This document shows, one piece after another, positions 27,121 to 36,044 of a stretch of DNA of 64,000 bases; the first letter of the stretch is position 1; the number at the start of each line of letters is the position of its first letter. The stretch covers positions 1 through 64,000 of the forward strand of contig JAFAYV010000081.1 of assembly GCA_019240115.1 (NCBI GenBank), written 5' to 3'. A program made the translations under genes and the position numbers. The DNA is from Solirubrobacterales bacterium. Lineage in GTDB: Bacteria; Actinomycetota; Thermoleophilia; Solirubrobacterales; Solirubrobacteraceae. The notes under the pieces were generated by a model. It saw only the letters and a program-made list of their open reading frames with translations, did not search any database and was not told the origin of the DNA.

Positions 27121-28463
27121 GCGCCGCCGCTCGGCACCCCGACGTGCCCGCGACGGCGACGGCGTCGCCGACGGGCGCGGTGGGGCGGGTGTTCGCCACC
27201 GAGCGGCGCAAGCTGACGGCTCAGTTGTCGACGCGGTTGCTCGCCGTTGTCTGCCTCGCCGGCCCGTTCGCCTTCGCCGGGATCCTGAAGGTGCAGAGCG
27301 GCACCCCGTCGGACTCGCTGCTGGGGGTCTACGTGCACTCCTCGGGGTTCGCGATCCCGCTGGTCGTGCTGGCCTTCGCGGGATCCTGGGGCTTTCCGCT
27401 GGTCGCCGGCGTGCTGTGCGGCGACATGTTCTCCTCCGAGGACCGCTACGGGACCTGGAAGACGGTGCTGACGCGGTCGTGCACCCGCGGTGAGCTGTTC
27501 GCGGGCAAGCTGCTCGCGGCGATGACGTTCATGACCGCCCTGGTGGCGCTCGTCGCCGTCGCGAGCGTGCTCGCCGGCGTGCTGCTCGTCGGCGGCCAGT
27601 CGCTCGTCGGCCTCGGCGGCGCGCTGATCTCCCCCGGCCACGCGCTGGCGCTCGTGCTGCTCAGCTTCCTGATCTGCCTGCCGGCGGTGCTCGCCTACAC
27701 GAGCCTCGCGGTCCTGCTCTCGGTGGCCACGCGCAACGGGATCATCGGGGTGATCGGCCCGATCATGGTCGCGCTGGCGACGCAGCTGATCGACCTCATC
27801 GGCAAGGGCGTGATCGTCCACATGCTCATGGTCGGCTCGGCGTTCAACGCCTGGACCGGCCTGTTGACGACGACGCGCCCGTTCTTCGGACCGCTGATCG
27901 TCTCGATCGGGGTCAGCCTCGCGTGGATCGCCGCCTCTGTGGCCGCAGCGTGGCGGCTGGTGCGCAGTCGGGACTTCGCGGGCACCGCCGTCGGGGCCCG
28001 GGTCGGCTGGGTGGCGCCCGTCCGCACGGTGGCGATCGTCGTCGCGGTGATCGCCGCGCTGGCACTGGCCACCGACCTGGGTCCGGTGGGCATCACGCGC
28101 GCCCGCCTGACGGCCAGCATGGCGCCCGAGTTCAACCAGGTCACGCTGCTCCAGCAGCAGCTGATCGGCCGCGCCGTTCCGCCGGACGCGACCTTCTACA
28201 TCAAGCCCAACTGCTTCAAGCGCGCCGCGGTGTCGGTGGGGCCCGGCGACTGGACGTGCACGATGAACGTCTTCCTGCCCCGGCCGGGCCGGGTCGCGTT
28301 CGAGCGCTCGCCCGTCGACTACGACGTGAGCGTCGCGTCCAACGGTTGTTACAAGGCGCAGTCGCCGCCGGCGTTCATCGGCGGACAGACGATGCCCGAC
28401 GCCCGCGGCCGCAGCGTCGTCAACCCGCTGTACATCGTCTACGGCTGCTTCAACGTCCTGTAG
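27117..28463 (+). CDS. ABC-2 type exporter permease
   Basis: 448 residues. A cytoplasmic N-terminus (with ATERRKLTAQLSTRLLAVV) is followed by six membrane helices up to about residue 290. A seventh helix near 305-325 follows, then an exported C-terminal domain of about 120 residues with five cysteines. The exported domain is unusual for this class and may be a substrate-binding or adhesive part. It is translationally coupled to the ATPase. Confidence 0.85.
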   Translation: MSAAARHPDVPATATASPTGAVGRVFATERRKLTAQLSTRLLAVVCLAGPFAFAGILKVQSGTPSDSLLGVYVHSSGFAIPLVVLAFAGSWGFPLVAGVLCGDMFSSEDRYGTWKTVLTRSCTRGELFAGKLLAAMTFMTALVALVAVASVLAGVLLVGGQSLVGLGGALISPGHALALVLLSFLICLPAVLAYTSLAVLLSVATRNGIIGVIGPIMVALATQLIDLIGKGVIVHMLMVGSAFNAWTGLLTTTRPFFGPLIVSIGVSLAWIAASVAAAWRLVRSRDFAGTAVGARVGWVAPVRTVAIVVAVIAALALATDLGPVGITRARLTASMAPEFNQVTLLQQQLIGRAVPPDATFYIKPNCFKRAAVSVGPGDWTCTMNVFLPRPGRVAFERSPVDYDVSVASNGCYKAQSPPAFIGGQTMPDARGRSVVNPLYIVYGCFNVL

Positions 28464-28624
28464 GCGATGGTCCCCCCTCCCCGCCACCTCCCATCGCGAC
28501 TCGTGCAGGTCTTTCCGGCTCGAAGGTCGATATCGGGAGCCACGATCCGCTCACGGCTCCGGGTCAGACCCGGGCGACGATCGCCGCACGTGAGCGATCA
28601 CTCGTGCCCGGTTAGCGTTGGCCC

Positions 28625-29830
28625 ATGCCCGACCGCCGGCGGATCGCCGCTCGACTCGACGAGCTGTGGGGAATCGCGCGTGGACCGCGGGGCGGCGCCG
28701 ACCGGCCGGCGTACTCGAGCGCCGAGGCGGAGGCGACGCGACGGGTCGCCGCCTGGGCGACCGAGCTCGGGCTCGAGCCCGCGATCGATCCCCATGGCAA
28801 CCTGTGGGCCCTGCCCGGCGGCTGGAAGGGGCCGGTCGTCACGTCGGGCTCGCACCTGGACACCGTGCCCGACGGCGGCCGCTACGACGGCGCGCTCGGG
28901 ACGGCGCTCGGCCTCGAGCTCGTCGCCGACCTCGCGGCGGCGACGGCGAACCTGCCGGCGCGCCCCGGGCTGCTCGTGTGCGCGGCCGAGGAGGCGCCGC
29001 GCTTCGGCGCCGGAACGATCGGCTCGCGCCTGCTCGTGGGCAGCCTGCACCCCGCCGAGCTCGCCGACCTGCGCGACGCCGGGGGGGTCAGCGCGGCCGA
29101 GGCGCTCGCGCGCTACCTGCGCGAGCTCGCCGACCTGCCGCGCTGCCGGCCGGCGACCGACCGGCTGCGGGCGCACGCCGAGGTGCACGTCGCGACGCGG
29201 CGGGCGCTGCGCGAGCTCGGGGTCGTGACGCGGGTGGCCTCGCCGCGCCGGCTGGTGATCGAGCTCACCGGGGAGTCGGGGCACGCGGGCGAGGTGGCGA
29301 TGGACGAGCGCCGCGACGCTCTGGTCGCCGCCGCCGAGATCGTGCTCGCGGTGGAGGCGGCGGCGCGCGAGGAGCCCGATCAGACGGTGGCCACGGTGGG
29401 CACGGCGGAGGTGGCGCCCGGCGCGATCAGCGTCATCCCGGGCCAGGTCACGCTCGGCGTCGACGCGCGGGCCATCGACGCCGCGTCGCTCGATCGGCTC
29501 GAGGCCGCCATCCGCGCCCGCGCCGCTGACATCGCCGCGCGCCGGGGAATCGGCGTCGAGGTCCGGCTCACGCGCGCCGGGACGCCGACCGCGCTCGACG
29601 GCGAGCTGGCGCGGGCCGCGCTGCGCGCTGCCGGCGAGCTGGGGATCACGGCGGAGACGACGTGGTCGGGGTCGGGTCACGATGCCCAGCACCTGATCGC
29701 GCTCGCGCCGACGCTGCTCATGTTCGTGCCGCTCCACGGCGGCGAGAGCCATACGCCGCAGGAAGGGGCGGACCTCGACGAGATCGTCGCCGCCGCTCGG
29801 ATCGTGGCGGCGGTGATGGCGCGCGTCTGA
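28625..29830 (+). CDS. M20-family amidohydrolase (allantoate/N-carbamoyl amino acid amidohydrolase type)
   Basis: 401 residues. The metal motifs are GSHLDTVPDGGRYDGALG (near 77-94), AEEAPRFGAGTIGSR and HGGESHTPQEG near the end; SGSGHDAQHL is also kept. The usual ELHIEQG metal motif reads EVHVATRRALRELG, keeping the His but not EQG. The lid domain has GESGHAGEVAMDERRDAL. Family members hydrolyse N-carbamoyl, allantoate or N-formyl-type substrates. In Streptomyces a relative lies within the histidine utilisation cluster, so N-formylglutamate is a possible substrate here (inference, since hutUIF is at 34.9-38.9 kb and no hutG is seen). TAGCGT lies 6 nt before the ATG. Confidence 0.88.
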   Translation: MPDRRRIAARLDELWGIARGPRGGADRPAYSSAEAEATRRVAAWATELGLEPAIDPHGNLWALPGGWKGPVVTSGSHLDTVPDGGRYDGALGTALGLELVADLAAATANLPARPGLLVCAAEEAPRFGAGTIGSRLLVGSLHPAELADLRDAGGVSAAEALARYLRELADLPRCRPATDRLRAHAEVHVATRRALRELGVVTRVASPRRLVIELTGESGHAGEVAMDERRDALVAAAEIVLAVEAAAREEPDQTVATVGTAEVAPGAISVIPGQVTLGVDARAIDAASLDRLEAAIRARAADIAARRGIGVEVRLTRAGTPTALDGELARAALRAAGELGITAETTWSGSGHDAQHLIALAPTLLMFVPLHGGESHTPQEGADLDEIVAAARIVAAVMARV

Positions 29831-29910
29831 GCGGCCCCCAGCGCGCGCCACGGGGCGATCGCCGCGGTGGCCGATGGACACCGTCATCGGCCGTGGCTAC
29901 GATTCACGTA

Positions 29911-29952
29911 ATGCGTCGTTTCATCGGCCCTCTCCACGCTTATGATCGCTGA
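29911..29952 (+). CDS. Possible 13-codon leader ORF overlapping the LysR start
   Basis: The ATG at 29911 lies 7 nt after a TACGAT box (29898-29903), the same arrangement as at clearly leaderless genes in this window. It codes for MRRFIGPLHAYDR and stops at 29950-29952, which is 8 bp inside the lysR-type gene in another frame. It may couple translation of the regulator or sense amino acid supply. It could also be chance. Confidence 0.35.
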   Translation: MRRFIGPLHAYDR

Positions 29953-30862
29953 AACCGATCAAAACCTCATCGATCTGCGCAGCCTTCGCGCCCTCGTGGC
30001 GGTCGCCGACGAGGGGTCGTTCCGCGCCGCGGCGCGGGCGCTCGGCTACACGCAGTCGGCGATCTCGCATCAGATCGCGATCCTCGAGCGGGGGCTCGAG
30101 GCGCCGATGTTCATCCGCCCCGGCGGGCGCGGCGCGATCGCGCTGACCCCCGCCGGCGACGCGGTCTACCGGCGCGCCCGGCGCGTGCTCGGCGAGATGG
30201 AGACGCTGAGCGCCGACGTGTCGGCGATCCAGAGCGGCGAGCCGCAGACGATCCGCATCGGCGTGTTCCAGTCGGCGACCAATGTGCTGCTGCCGAGCGC
30301 GCTGCGCACCCTGCGCGAGTACCGCCCCGACGTCGAGGTGGTGCTGACCGAGATCGACGACAACGAGCGGGTCTTCGACCAGCTGGCCGGCGGCCGGCTC
30401 GACGTCGCCTTCCTCGTCAATCCCGAACCCGACGATCGGATCCAGTCGATCCCGCTGCTCGAGGACCGCTGGGTCATCCTCACCCGGCGCGACAGCGAGC
30501 TGTCCGCCGCCGAGGTCGCCACCTTCGACCTGCTCGACGGCGCCGACATCGTCGCCTGGAACCGCCGTTGGCGCTCGCAGGTCGATCTCGAGGCCGCGTG
30601 GCGCCGCCGCGCGATCGCGCCGCGGGTGGTCTACCGCACCGACGACAACCTCGCGCTCCAACGCCTCGTCGCCTCGGGCTACGGCCATGCCTGTCTGGAC
30701 CGCCTCAGCGCCTCGGCCGCCGTCGAGCCGTCGCTGACCTGGCTGGAGCCCGAGGAGATCCTCATCCCGCGGATGATCGCGATCTGCCTGCCGCACCACC
30801 GCGACGCGAGCGCCGAGGCGCTGACGCTGATGGAGGCCGTTCGCTCGCAGTTCGGCGCCTGA
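29942..30862 (+). CDS. LysR-family transcriptional regulator
   Basis: 306 residues. The N-terminal helix-turn-helix is LRALVAVADEGSFRAAARAL, then GYTQSAISHQIAILER. The effector domain runs from about residue 95 (TIRIGVFQSATNVLLPSALR) to the end. No operon partner: the M20 gene lies 111 bp upstream on the same strand and the two-component genes are convergent. Its ATG lies within a possible leader ORF and has no good ribosome site. Target genes and ligand are unknown. Confidence 0.92.
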   Translation: MIAETDQNLIDLRSLRALVAVADEGSFRAAARALGYTQSAISHQIAILERGLEAPMFIRPGGRGAIALTPAGDAVYRRARRVLGEMETLSADVSAIQSGEPQTIRIGVFQSATNVLLPSALRTLREYRPDVEVVLTEIDDNERVFDQLAGGRLDVAFLVNPEPDDRIQSIPLLEDRWVILTRRDSELSAAEVATFDLLDGADIVAWNRRWRSQVDLEAAWRRRAIAPRVVYRTDDNLALQRLVASGYGHACLDRLSASAAVEPSLTWLEPEEILIPRMIAICLPHHRDASAEALTLMEAVRSQFGA

Positions 30863-30883
30863 CCCGCCGACCCCGCGGCCGCC

Positions 30884-31573
30884 CTATTCGCTCGGCGCCG
30901 TCCCCGGCACCACCAGGCGCGCCTCGTAGGCGGCGACGACGAGCTGGGCGCGATCGCGCGCCCCGAGCTTGGCGAACAGGCGCGCCAGGTGGGTCTTGAC
31001 CGTCAGCGGCGAGAGGACGAGGCGCTCGGCGATCTCGGCGTTGCCGAGGCCGCGGCCGACGAGGCTCAGCACCTCGAGCTCCCGAGGCGTCAGCGCCTGC
31101 AGCGACGCGCGCACGTCCTCGGCGAGCGGCGGGGGCGCGCCGCCCCCGCCCGCGACGAACGCCTCGATCAGCCGCCGCGTCAGCCGAGGGGCGAGCAGGG
31201 CCTCGCCTTCGGCGACGACTCGCACGGCGGTGATCAGGTCGGCCGGCTCGACGTCCTTCAGCAGGAAGCCCGAGGCGCCCGCGCGCAGCGCGCCGAACAC
31301 GTACTCGTCGAGCTCGAACGTGGTCAGCACGATCACCCGGGTCCCCGCGAGATCCGGGTCGGCGACGATCTGAGCGGTCGCCTGCAGCCCGTCCAGCCGC
31401 GGCATCCGGACGTCCATCAGCACGACGTCCGGGCGATGCTCACGCGCCAGGGCGACGCCGTCCTCGCCGTCGGGCGCCTGGGCGACGACGGCGATGTCGG
31501 CCTCGGAGTCCAGCAGTGCCCGAAAGCCGGCGCGGACCAGCGCCTGGTCGTCGACGAGCTCGACGGTGATCAT
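30884..31573 (-). CDS. NarL/LuxR-family response regulator
   Basis: 229 residues. The receiver domain has VELVDDQALVRAGFRALLDS with the phospho-accepting Asp in DVVLMDVRMP, the Thr in VIVLTTF, and LLKDVEP. The C-terminal DNA-binding domain reads LTPRELEVLSLVGRGLGNAE and then LSPLTVKTHLARLFAKLGAR. It lies 4 bp after the histidine kinase gene and acts with it. The ATG at 31571-31573 was chosen because MITVELVDDQ is the standard start. Confidence 0.95.
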   Translation of the reverse strand: MITVELVDDQALVRAGFRALLDSEADIAVVAQAPDGEDGVALAREHRPDVVLMDVRMPRLDGLQATAQIVADPDLAGTRVIVLTTFELDEYVFGALRAGASGFLLKDVEPADLITAVRVVAEGEALLAPRLTRRLIEAFVAGGGGAPPPLAEDVRASLQALTPRELEVLSLVGRGLGNAEIAERLVLSPLTVKTHLARLFAKLGARDRAQLVVAAYEARLVVPGTAPSE

Positions 31574-31577
31574 CGGC

Positions 31578-32732
31578 TCACACCGCGGCCGTGCCCAGCG
31601 GCAGCCTTGCCGACACGCGCCATCCGTGGTCCGCCCCGGGCGCGGCCTCCAGCGTCCCGCCGAGCGCGACCGCGCGCTCGCGCATCCCGCGCAGGCCGTT
31701 GCCCGGCACCGCCTGGACGTTCCCGCGGCCGTCGTCGACGATGTCGATGCACAGGTCATCGCCCGCCCGCCGGATCGAGACCTCCGCGCTGGAGGCCGCG
31801 GCGTGCCGGGCGACGTTGGTCAGCGCCTCCTGCACGATCCGGTATCCGGCGCCGTCCACCGCCGCCGGCAGCTCGGCGACCGGTTCGACGTCCAGCCGGA
31901 CGTCGACGCCCGCGGCGCGCAGGTTCTCGACGAGCGGCGCCAGATCGTGCAAGCTGGCCACCGGGCCCATCGGCGCGCCCTGGGCGGGGTCGCGCAGCAC
32001 CTCGAGCGTGCCGCGCAGCTCGGCGAGCGCCTCGCCGCTGGTCCGCTTGATGTCGCGCAGTGCGCTCTGCGCCTGGCCGGGGTCGCGCTGCAGCAGATGC
32101 GCCGCCACGCCCGCCTGCACGTTGATCGCGGTCATCGCGTGCGCGACGACGTCGTGGATCTCGCGGGCGATCCGCAGCCGCTCGTCGGACAGCCGGCGCA
32201 GCGTCGCCTGCTCGGCGGCGGCGACCATCCGCTCGGCCGACTGCCGGCGCGAGCGCACCATTTCGCCGGCGACGATCGCCAGCAGGCAGAGCAGCAGGTT
32301 GCGCACCACGATCCCGGCGACGTGGGCGGCGCCGGTGGCGAACGGGATCACGCTGATGAACACGCACGGCCCGATCGCCACCGCCATCCAGATCGACTGG
32401 CGCCGGTCGCCGCGCAGGGCGCACTCGAACAGCGCCACCATCGGGATCAGCACGACCGTGTTCTCGGGATGCACCCGCCAGAGGACCAGCACGACGCCGC
32501 CCACGAGCGGCGCCAGCAGGACCGGGAACGAGACGCGGCGGCGAGCGACGAGGGGCAGGCAGCCGACGATCGCGGCGAGCACGCTGACGATGGTGATCGG
32601 CCGTCCGCGCACCGAGAGGGCGGCGTCGATCTCCAGGACCACCGGGAGCACGACCACCGGCAGCCAGTCCAGCGCGGTCCGGGACGCGAGCACATCCCGG
32701 ACCCGCCGGCGGATGTTCGTGCGCGCGCCCAC
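31578..32732 (-). CDS. Membrane sensor histidine kinase (HisKA_3 type)
   Basis: 384 residues. Four to five membrane helices lie in the first 165 residues with very short loops, so the sensor probably detects a change in the membrane. The phospho-acceptor region is RLRIAREIHDVVAHAMTAIN, and the ATPase domain has NVARHAAASS and DICIDIVDDGRG-type motifs (DLCIDIVDDGRG, NGLRGMRERA). It lies 3 bp downstream of the MMPL gene and 4 bp upstream of the response regulator. Such trios usually control drug or lipid efflux. Confidence 0.94.
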   Translation of the reverse strand: MGARTNIRRRVRDVLASRTALDWLPVVVLPVVLEIDAALSVRGRPITIVSVLAAIVGCLPLVARRRVSFPVLLAPLVGGVVLVLWRVHPENTVVLIPMVALFECALRGDRRQSIWMAVAIGPCVFISVIPFATGAAHVAGIVVRNLLLCLLAIVAGEMVRSRRQSAERMVAAAEQATLRRLSDERLRIAREIHDVVAHAMTAINVQAGVAAHLLQRDPGQAQSALRDIKRTSGEALAELRGTLEVLRDPAQGAPMGPVASLHDLAPLVENLRAAGVDVRLDVEPVAELPAAVDGAGYRIVQEALTNVARHAAASSAEVSIRRAGDDLCIDIVDDGRGNVQAVPGNGLRGMRERAVALGGTLEAAPGADHGWRVSARLPLGTAAV

Positions 32733-32735
32733 CGC

Positions 32736-34823
32736 TCAGGCCACCGCTTCGACCTCCGCGCGCACCGGCACGACCCGCCGGCGCAGGCGGCGCATCGGCT
32801 GCGGCGACCACCAGTTCCAGTCGCCGAGCAGCGCCATCAGCGACGGGACCAGGAGCGAGCGCACGATGAACGCGTCGAGCAGCACGCCCGTGGCCACCGC
32901 GACCCCGATCTCCTGGATGAAGGTGATCGAGCTCGTGCTGAACGCGCCGATCGCGACCGCGAGCAGGATCGCGGCGGCCGTGACCACGCGGCCGGTGACG
33001 CCGAGGCCGTGCGCGACCGCCTCGCGGTCCTGGCGGGGATGGTCGGGATCCTCGCGCGACTCCTTGATCCGGCCGAGCAGGAACACCCCGTAGTCGGTCG
33101 ACAGCGCGAAGGTCACCGTCGCCGCCACGAGGAAGTCCGTCGGCTCCACGCCGCCATCGGAGGTGTAGTGCAGCAGGCCGGTCAGGTTGCCGTGCTGATA
33201 GATGAGCACCAGCGGGGTCAGTGAGGCCGCCACGGTCAGCGTGTTCATGACCAGCGCCTTCAGCGGCAGCACGAGGGAATCGGTCATCAGCCACAGGACC
33301 GTGAAGGTCAGCACGGCGAGCAACGCGATGGCCAGCGGCAGGTGAGCGCCGATCGCCGCCTGCTGGTCGACGAACGACGCCGCGTCGCCGCCGACGTGGA
33401 CGGTGAACGGCGCCGGCAGGTCGCGGATCTCGTGCACCGCCTGCTGGGCGCCCGGACCGGCGGCGTCGCCCGCGACCCGGGCGTTGATCTGCCAGGTGTC
33501 GGCGTCCAGCGCCCGGGGCGGGGTGACCGCGCGGACGCCGGGCACCGCGCGCACCCGGCGCGCGAACGCGGTGACCGCGGCCGCGTCGGCGCGCGGCGCC
33601 GAGATCGCGATCGTCACCGGTGACGCGCCGGCCCCGGCGAACTCCCGCGTCAGCGCGTCGGCGACCGCGCGCGAGCTCTCGCCCCTCGGGATCACGCGGG
33701 TGTCGTTGGCCGGCGACCAGACGGTGCTGAGCGCCGGCAGCCCGGCGGCGATCATCGCCGCCGCCGTCATCACCGCGATCAGCCCCGGTCGCCGCATCAC
33801 CCAGTGCGCGAACGCCGACCAGCGGGTCGCCTCGACGCTCCGGCGCTTCTGGACCAGCTTGACGTTCCACAGCGCCAGCAGCGCAGGCGAGACCGACACG
33901 GCGACGAGCGCGGCGACGAGCGCCACCGCCGCTCCGGCGATTCCCATCGACTTCAGAAAGCCCTGCGGGAACACGACCAGCGTGGCCAGCGCGCAGGCGA
34001 CGGTGGCCGCCGAGAAGCAGACCGTGGCCCCGGCGTTGCGCATCGTCGCGCGCAGCGCGACCTCGGGCGCGACCCCCGCCGCCAGCTCCTCGCGATAGCG
34101 GGTGACCAGAAACAGCGTGTAGTCGACCGACAGCCCGAGACCCATGCCGATCACGAGGTTCAGCGCAAAGATGCTCAGCCCGTAGAGCTGGTTGATCCCC
34201 GTGAGCACCAGGAACGTGCCCAGCACCGTGGTGACCCCGACGACGAGCGGCATCACCGCCGCGCGGCCGCGGAAGAACAGGATCGAGAGGATGATCAGCA
34301 GCGGCGCGGCGATCGCCTCGGCGAGGCCGAGGTCCTTGGTCACGTTGGCGTTGATCTGCTCGTTGGCCACGGCGGCGCCTCCGACCGTGACCTGACGATC
34401 GTCCGCGAACGCGTGCTCGGTGGCCGTGGCGACGTCCTTGTCCTGGGCCGAGGTCGCGATCGTGCCGGTGACCAGAGCCCGGCGACCGTCGCGGGCGACG
34501 CCGGCCGGCGCCGTGGTCGAGCCGATCCCCGGAACCCGGGAGAGCGTGCGCGCGGCGGCGGCGATCGTCCCGGACGCGGCACGGGGGCCGCGCGGCGTGT
34601 CGATCAGCAGCACGATGCCGGGCGAGGCCTCTCGACCGGTCGCGCGCTGGAGCACGTTCTGGGCGATCTGAGCGTCCGAGCTGGACGGAATGAACCCGCC
34701 CGAGCTCTTCAGCGACCCGGCGACCGGCCCCCCGACCGCGCCGGCGATGACGACGAACATGAACGTGATGATCAGCGCGCGGCGGGGGCGGGCGCCGACC
34801 CGGGTGGCGAGTGAGGTGAGCAT
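32736..34823 (-). CDS. MMPL/RND-family membrane transporter
   Basis: 695 residues with two repeats of one plus five membrane helices and two large outer loops (about 40-160 and 385-510). The proton-relay motifs are GMGLGLSVDYTLFLVTRYRE in the first half and FALSTDYGVFLLGRIKE in the second. Family members export lipids, siderophores or drugs using the proton gradient. It is the first gene of the transporter-kinase-regulator operon. Confidence 0.93.
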   Translation of the reverse strand: MLTSLATRVGARPRRALIITFMFVVIAGAVGGPVAGSLKSSGGFIPSSSDAQIAQNVLQRATGREASPGIVLLIDTPRGPRAASGTIAAAARTLSRVPGIGSTTAPAGVARDGRRALVTGTIATSAQDKDVATATEHAFADDRQVTVGGAAVANEQINANVTKDLGLAEAIAAPLLIILSILFFRGRAAVMPLVVGVTTVLGTFLVLTGINQLYGLSIFALNLVIGMGLGLSVDYTLFLVTRYREELAAGVAPEVALRATMRNAGATVCFSAATVACALATLVVFPQGFLKSMGIAGAAVALVAALVAVSVSPALLALWNVKLVQKRRSVEATRWSAFAHWVMRRPGLIAVMTAAAMIAAGLPALSTVWSPANDTRVIPRGESSRAVADALTREFAGAGASPVTIAISAPRADAAAVTAFARRVRAVPGVRAVTPPRALDADTWQINARVAGDAAGPGAQQAVHEIRDLPAPFTVHVGGDAASFVDQQAAIGAHLPLAIALLAVLTFTVLWLMTDSLVLPLKALVMNTLTVAASLTPLVLIYQHGNLTGLLHYTSDGGVEPTDFLVAATVTFALSTDYGVFLLGRIKESREDPDHPRQDREAVAHGLGVTGRVVTAAAILLAVAIGAFSTSSITFIQEIGVAVATGVLLDAFIVRSLLVPSLMALLGDWNWWSPQPMRRLRRRVVPVRAEVEAVA

Positions 34824-34889
34824 GCGCCGATTCTTCAGCCGCGCGCGGTAACCGGCAATCGCCCGGGTGGAGTGTCTTGCGCGGCCGGC

Positions 34890-36044
34890 CTACCTCCGGC
34901 GATGTACTCCCACCCGCACCACGCCGGCTGAGGCGCAGGTCGCGAGCGCGAGGCGCAGGTCGCACTCGGCGACGACGGCGAGGTCGGGATGGTCGAGGTC
35001 GAGCTCGATCGCCGCCGCCTCCCCCGACAGCCCGAGGCTCGCCCGGCCGGCGGCGCCGACGCGGCCCCACAGGTCGCCGCCGGCGGCGGCGAGCAGCGCA
35101 TCGCGGGTCTGGCCCTCGCGACGGGCCTGGGTCTCGAGCTCGCGCAGCTCCTCGAAGGGGTCGATCCGGATCTGCTCGTCGGTGCCGATGGCCAGCCTGA
35201 CGCCGGCGTCGCGATAGCGCAGCGCCGGCAGGTGACCGTCGCCGAGGTTGCCCTCGGTGGTCGGACAGGTCACGACGATCGACCGCGAGGCCGCGAGGCG
35301 GGCGATGTCGTGGTCGTCGACGTGGATGGCGTGCACGACGCTCGTGCGCGGGCCGAGGAAGCCGGTCCGGTGCAGCAATTCGATCGGCGAGCAGCCGTGC
35401 TCGGCCTCGGTCTCGGCGAGCTCGCGGCGCTGCTCGGCGGCGTGGACGTGGCGGACGAGGCCGTGGGCGTCGGCGTGGCGGGCGATGGCCGCCAGCCACT
35501 CGGCGGGCACGGCGCGGACGCTGTGGGCGGCGACGCCGACCTGCACCCCGGGGCGGTCGGCCGCCCACGCGCGCAGCGCGTCGACCCGGGCCAGGAAGGT
35601 CTCGACATCGGGGTCGCAGAAGCGCACCTGGCCGGGCTCGGGCGGGCGCCCGGGGCCGCCGCGGTGATACGCCGCGGGGAGCAGGACGATCTGGAGTCCC
35701 TCGGCCCGAGCCGCCTGCGCGAGCGCGATCGCCATCGCGTTGGGGTCGGGGTACGGGGTGCCGTCGGGCCGATGGTGGACGTAGTGGAACTCGCCCACCG
35801 CGCCGTAGCCCGCGGCCGCCATGGCGCGGTACGCGCGCCGGCCGACCGCGTGCATCGACTCGGGGTCATGGCCGCCGGCGAGCTCGTACATCGCGGTCCG
35901 CCAGCTCCAGAAGTCCTCGGCGGTCGGGGGGTGGGCGGGCCGGAAGCGACTGGCCCGCTCGCCCCGGCCGCGCAGGTCGAGCTGGAAGGCGTGGCTGTGG
36001 GCGTTGGCCATCGCCGGGACCATCGCGGCAGGGCGGGCGCTCAT
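34890..36044 (-). CDS. hutF: Formimidoylglutamate deiminase
   Basis: 384 residues of the amidohydrolase superfamily. Zinc ligands are in NAHSHAFQ (14-21), HVHAAEQ and a GTDEQ motif near the end. AGYGAVGEFHYVHHRPDG and AAHSVRAVPAEW match HutF. It converts N-formimino-glutamate to N-formyl-glutamate and ammonia. It is shorter than the usual 450 or so residues because the N-terminal beta-sandwich strands before HSHAFQ are almost absent. The ATG at 36042-36044 overlaps the hutI stop (ATGA). The open frame further upstream is a shadow of hutI, so the shortening looks real. Confidence 0.92.
   Translation of the reverse strand: MSARPAAMVPAMANAHSHAFQLDLRGRGERASRFRPAHPPTAEDFWSWRTAMYELAGGHDPESMHAVGRRAYRAMAAAGYGAVGEFHYVHHRPDGTPYPDPNAMAIALAQAARAEGLQIVLLPAAYHRGGPGRPPEPGQVRFCDPDVETFLARVDALRAWAADRPGVQVGVAAHSVRAVPAEWLAAIARHADAHGLVRHVHAAEQRRELAETEAEHGCSPIELLHRTGFLGPRTSVVHAIHVDDHDIARLAASRSIVVTCPTTEGNLGDGHLPALRYRDAGVRLAIGTDEQIRIDPFEELRELETQARREGQTRDALLAAAGGDLWGRVGAAGRASLGLSGEAAAIELDLDHPDLAVVAECDLRLALATCASAGVVRVGVHRRR

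Noticed and set aside
31756-35568. Minus-strand ORF of 1270 codons
   Set aside because: Wrong frame of the histidine kinase, MMPL and hutF genes, with Arg/Pro-rich nonsense sequence.
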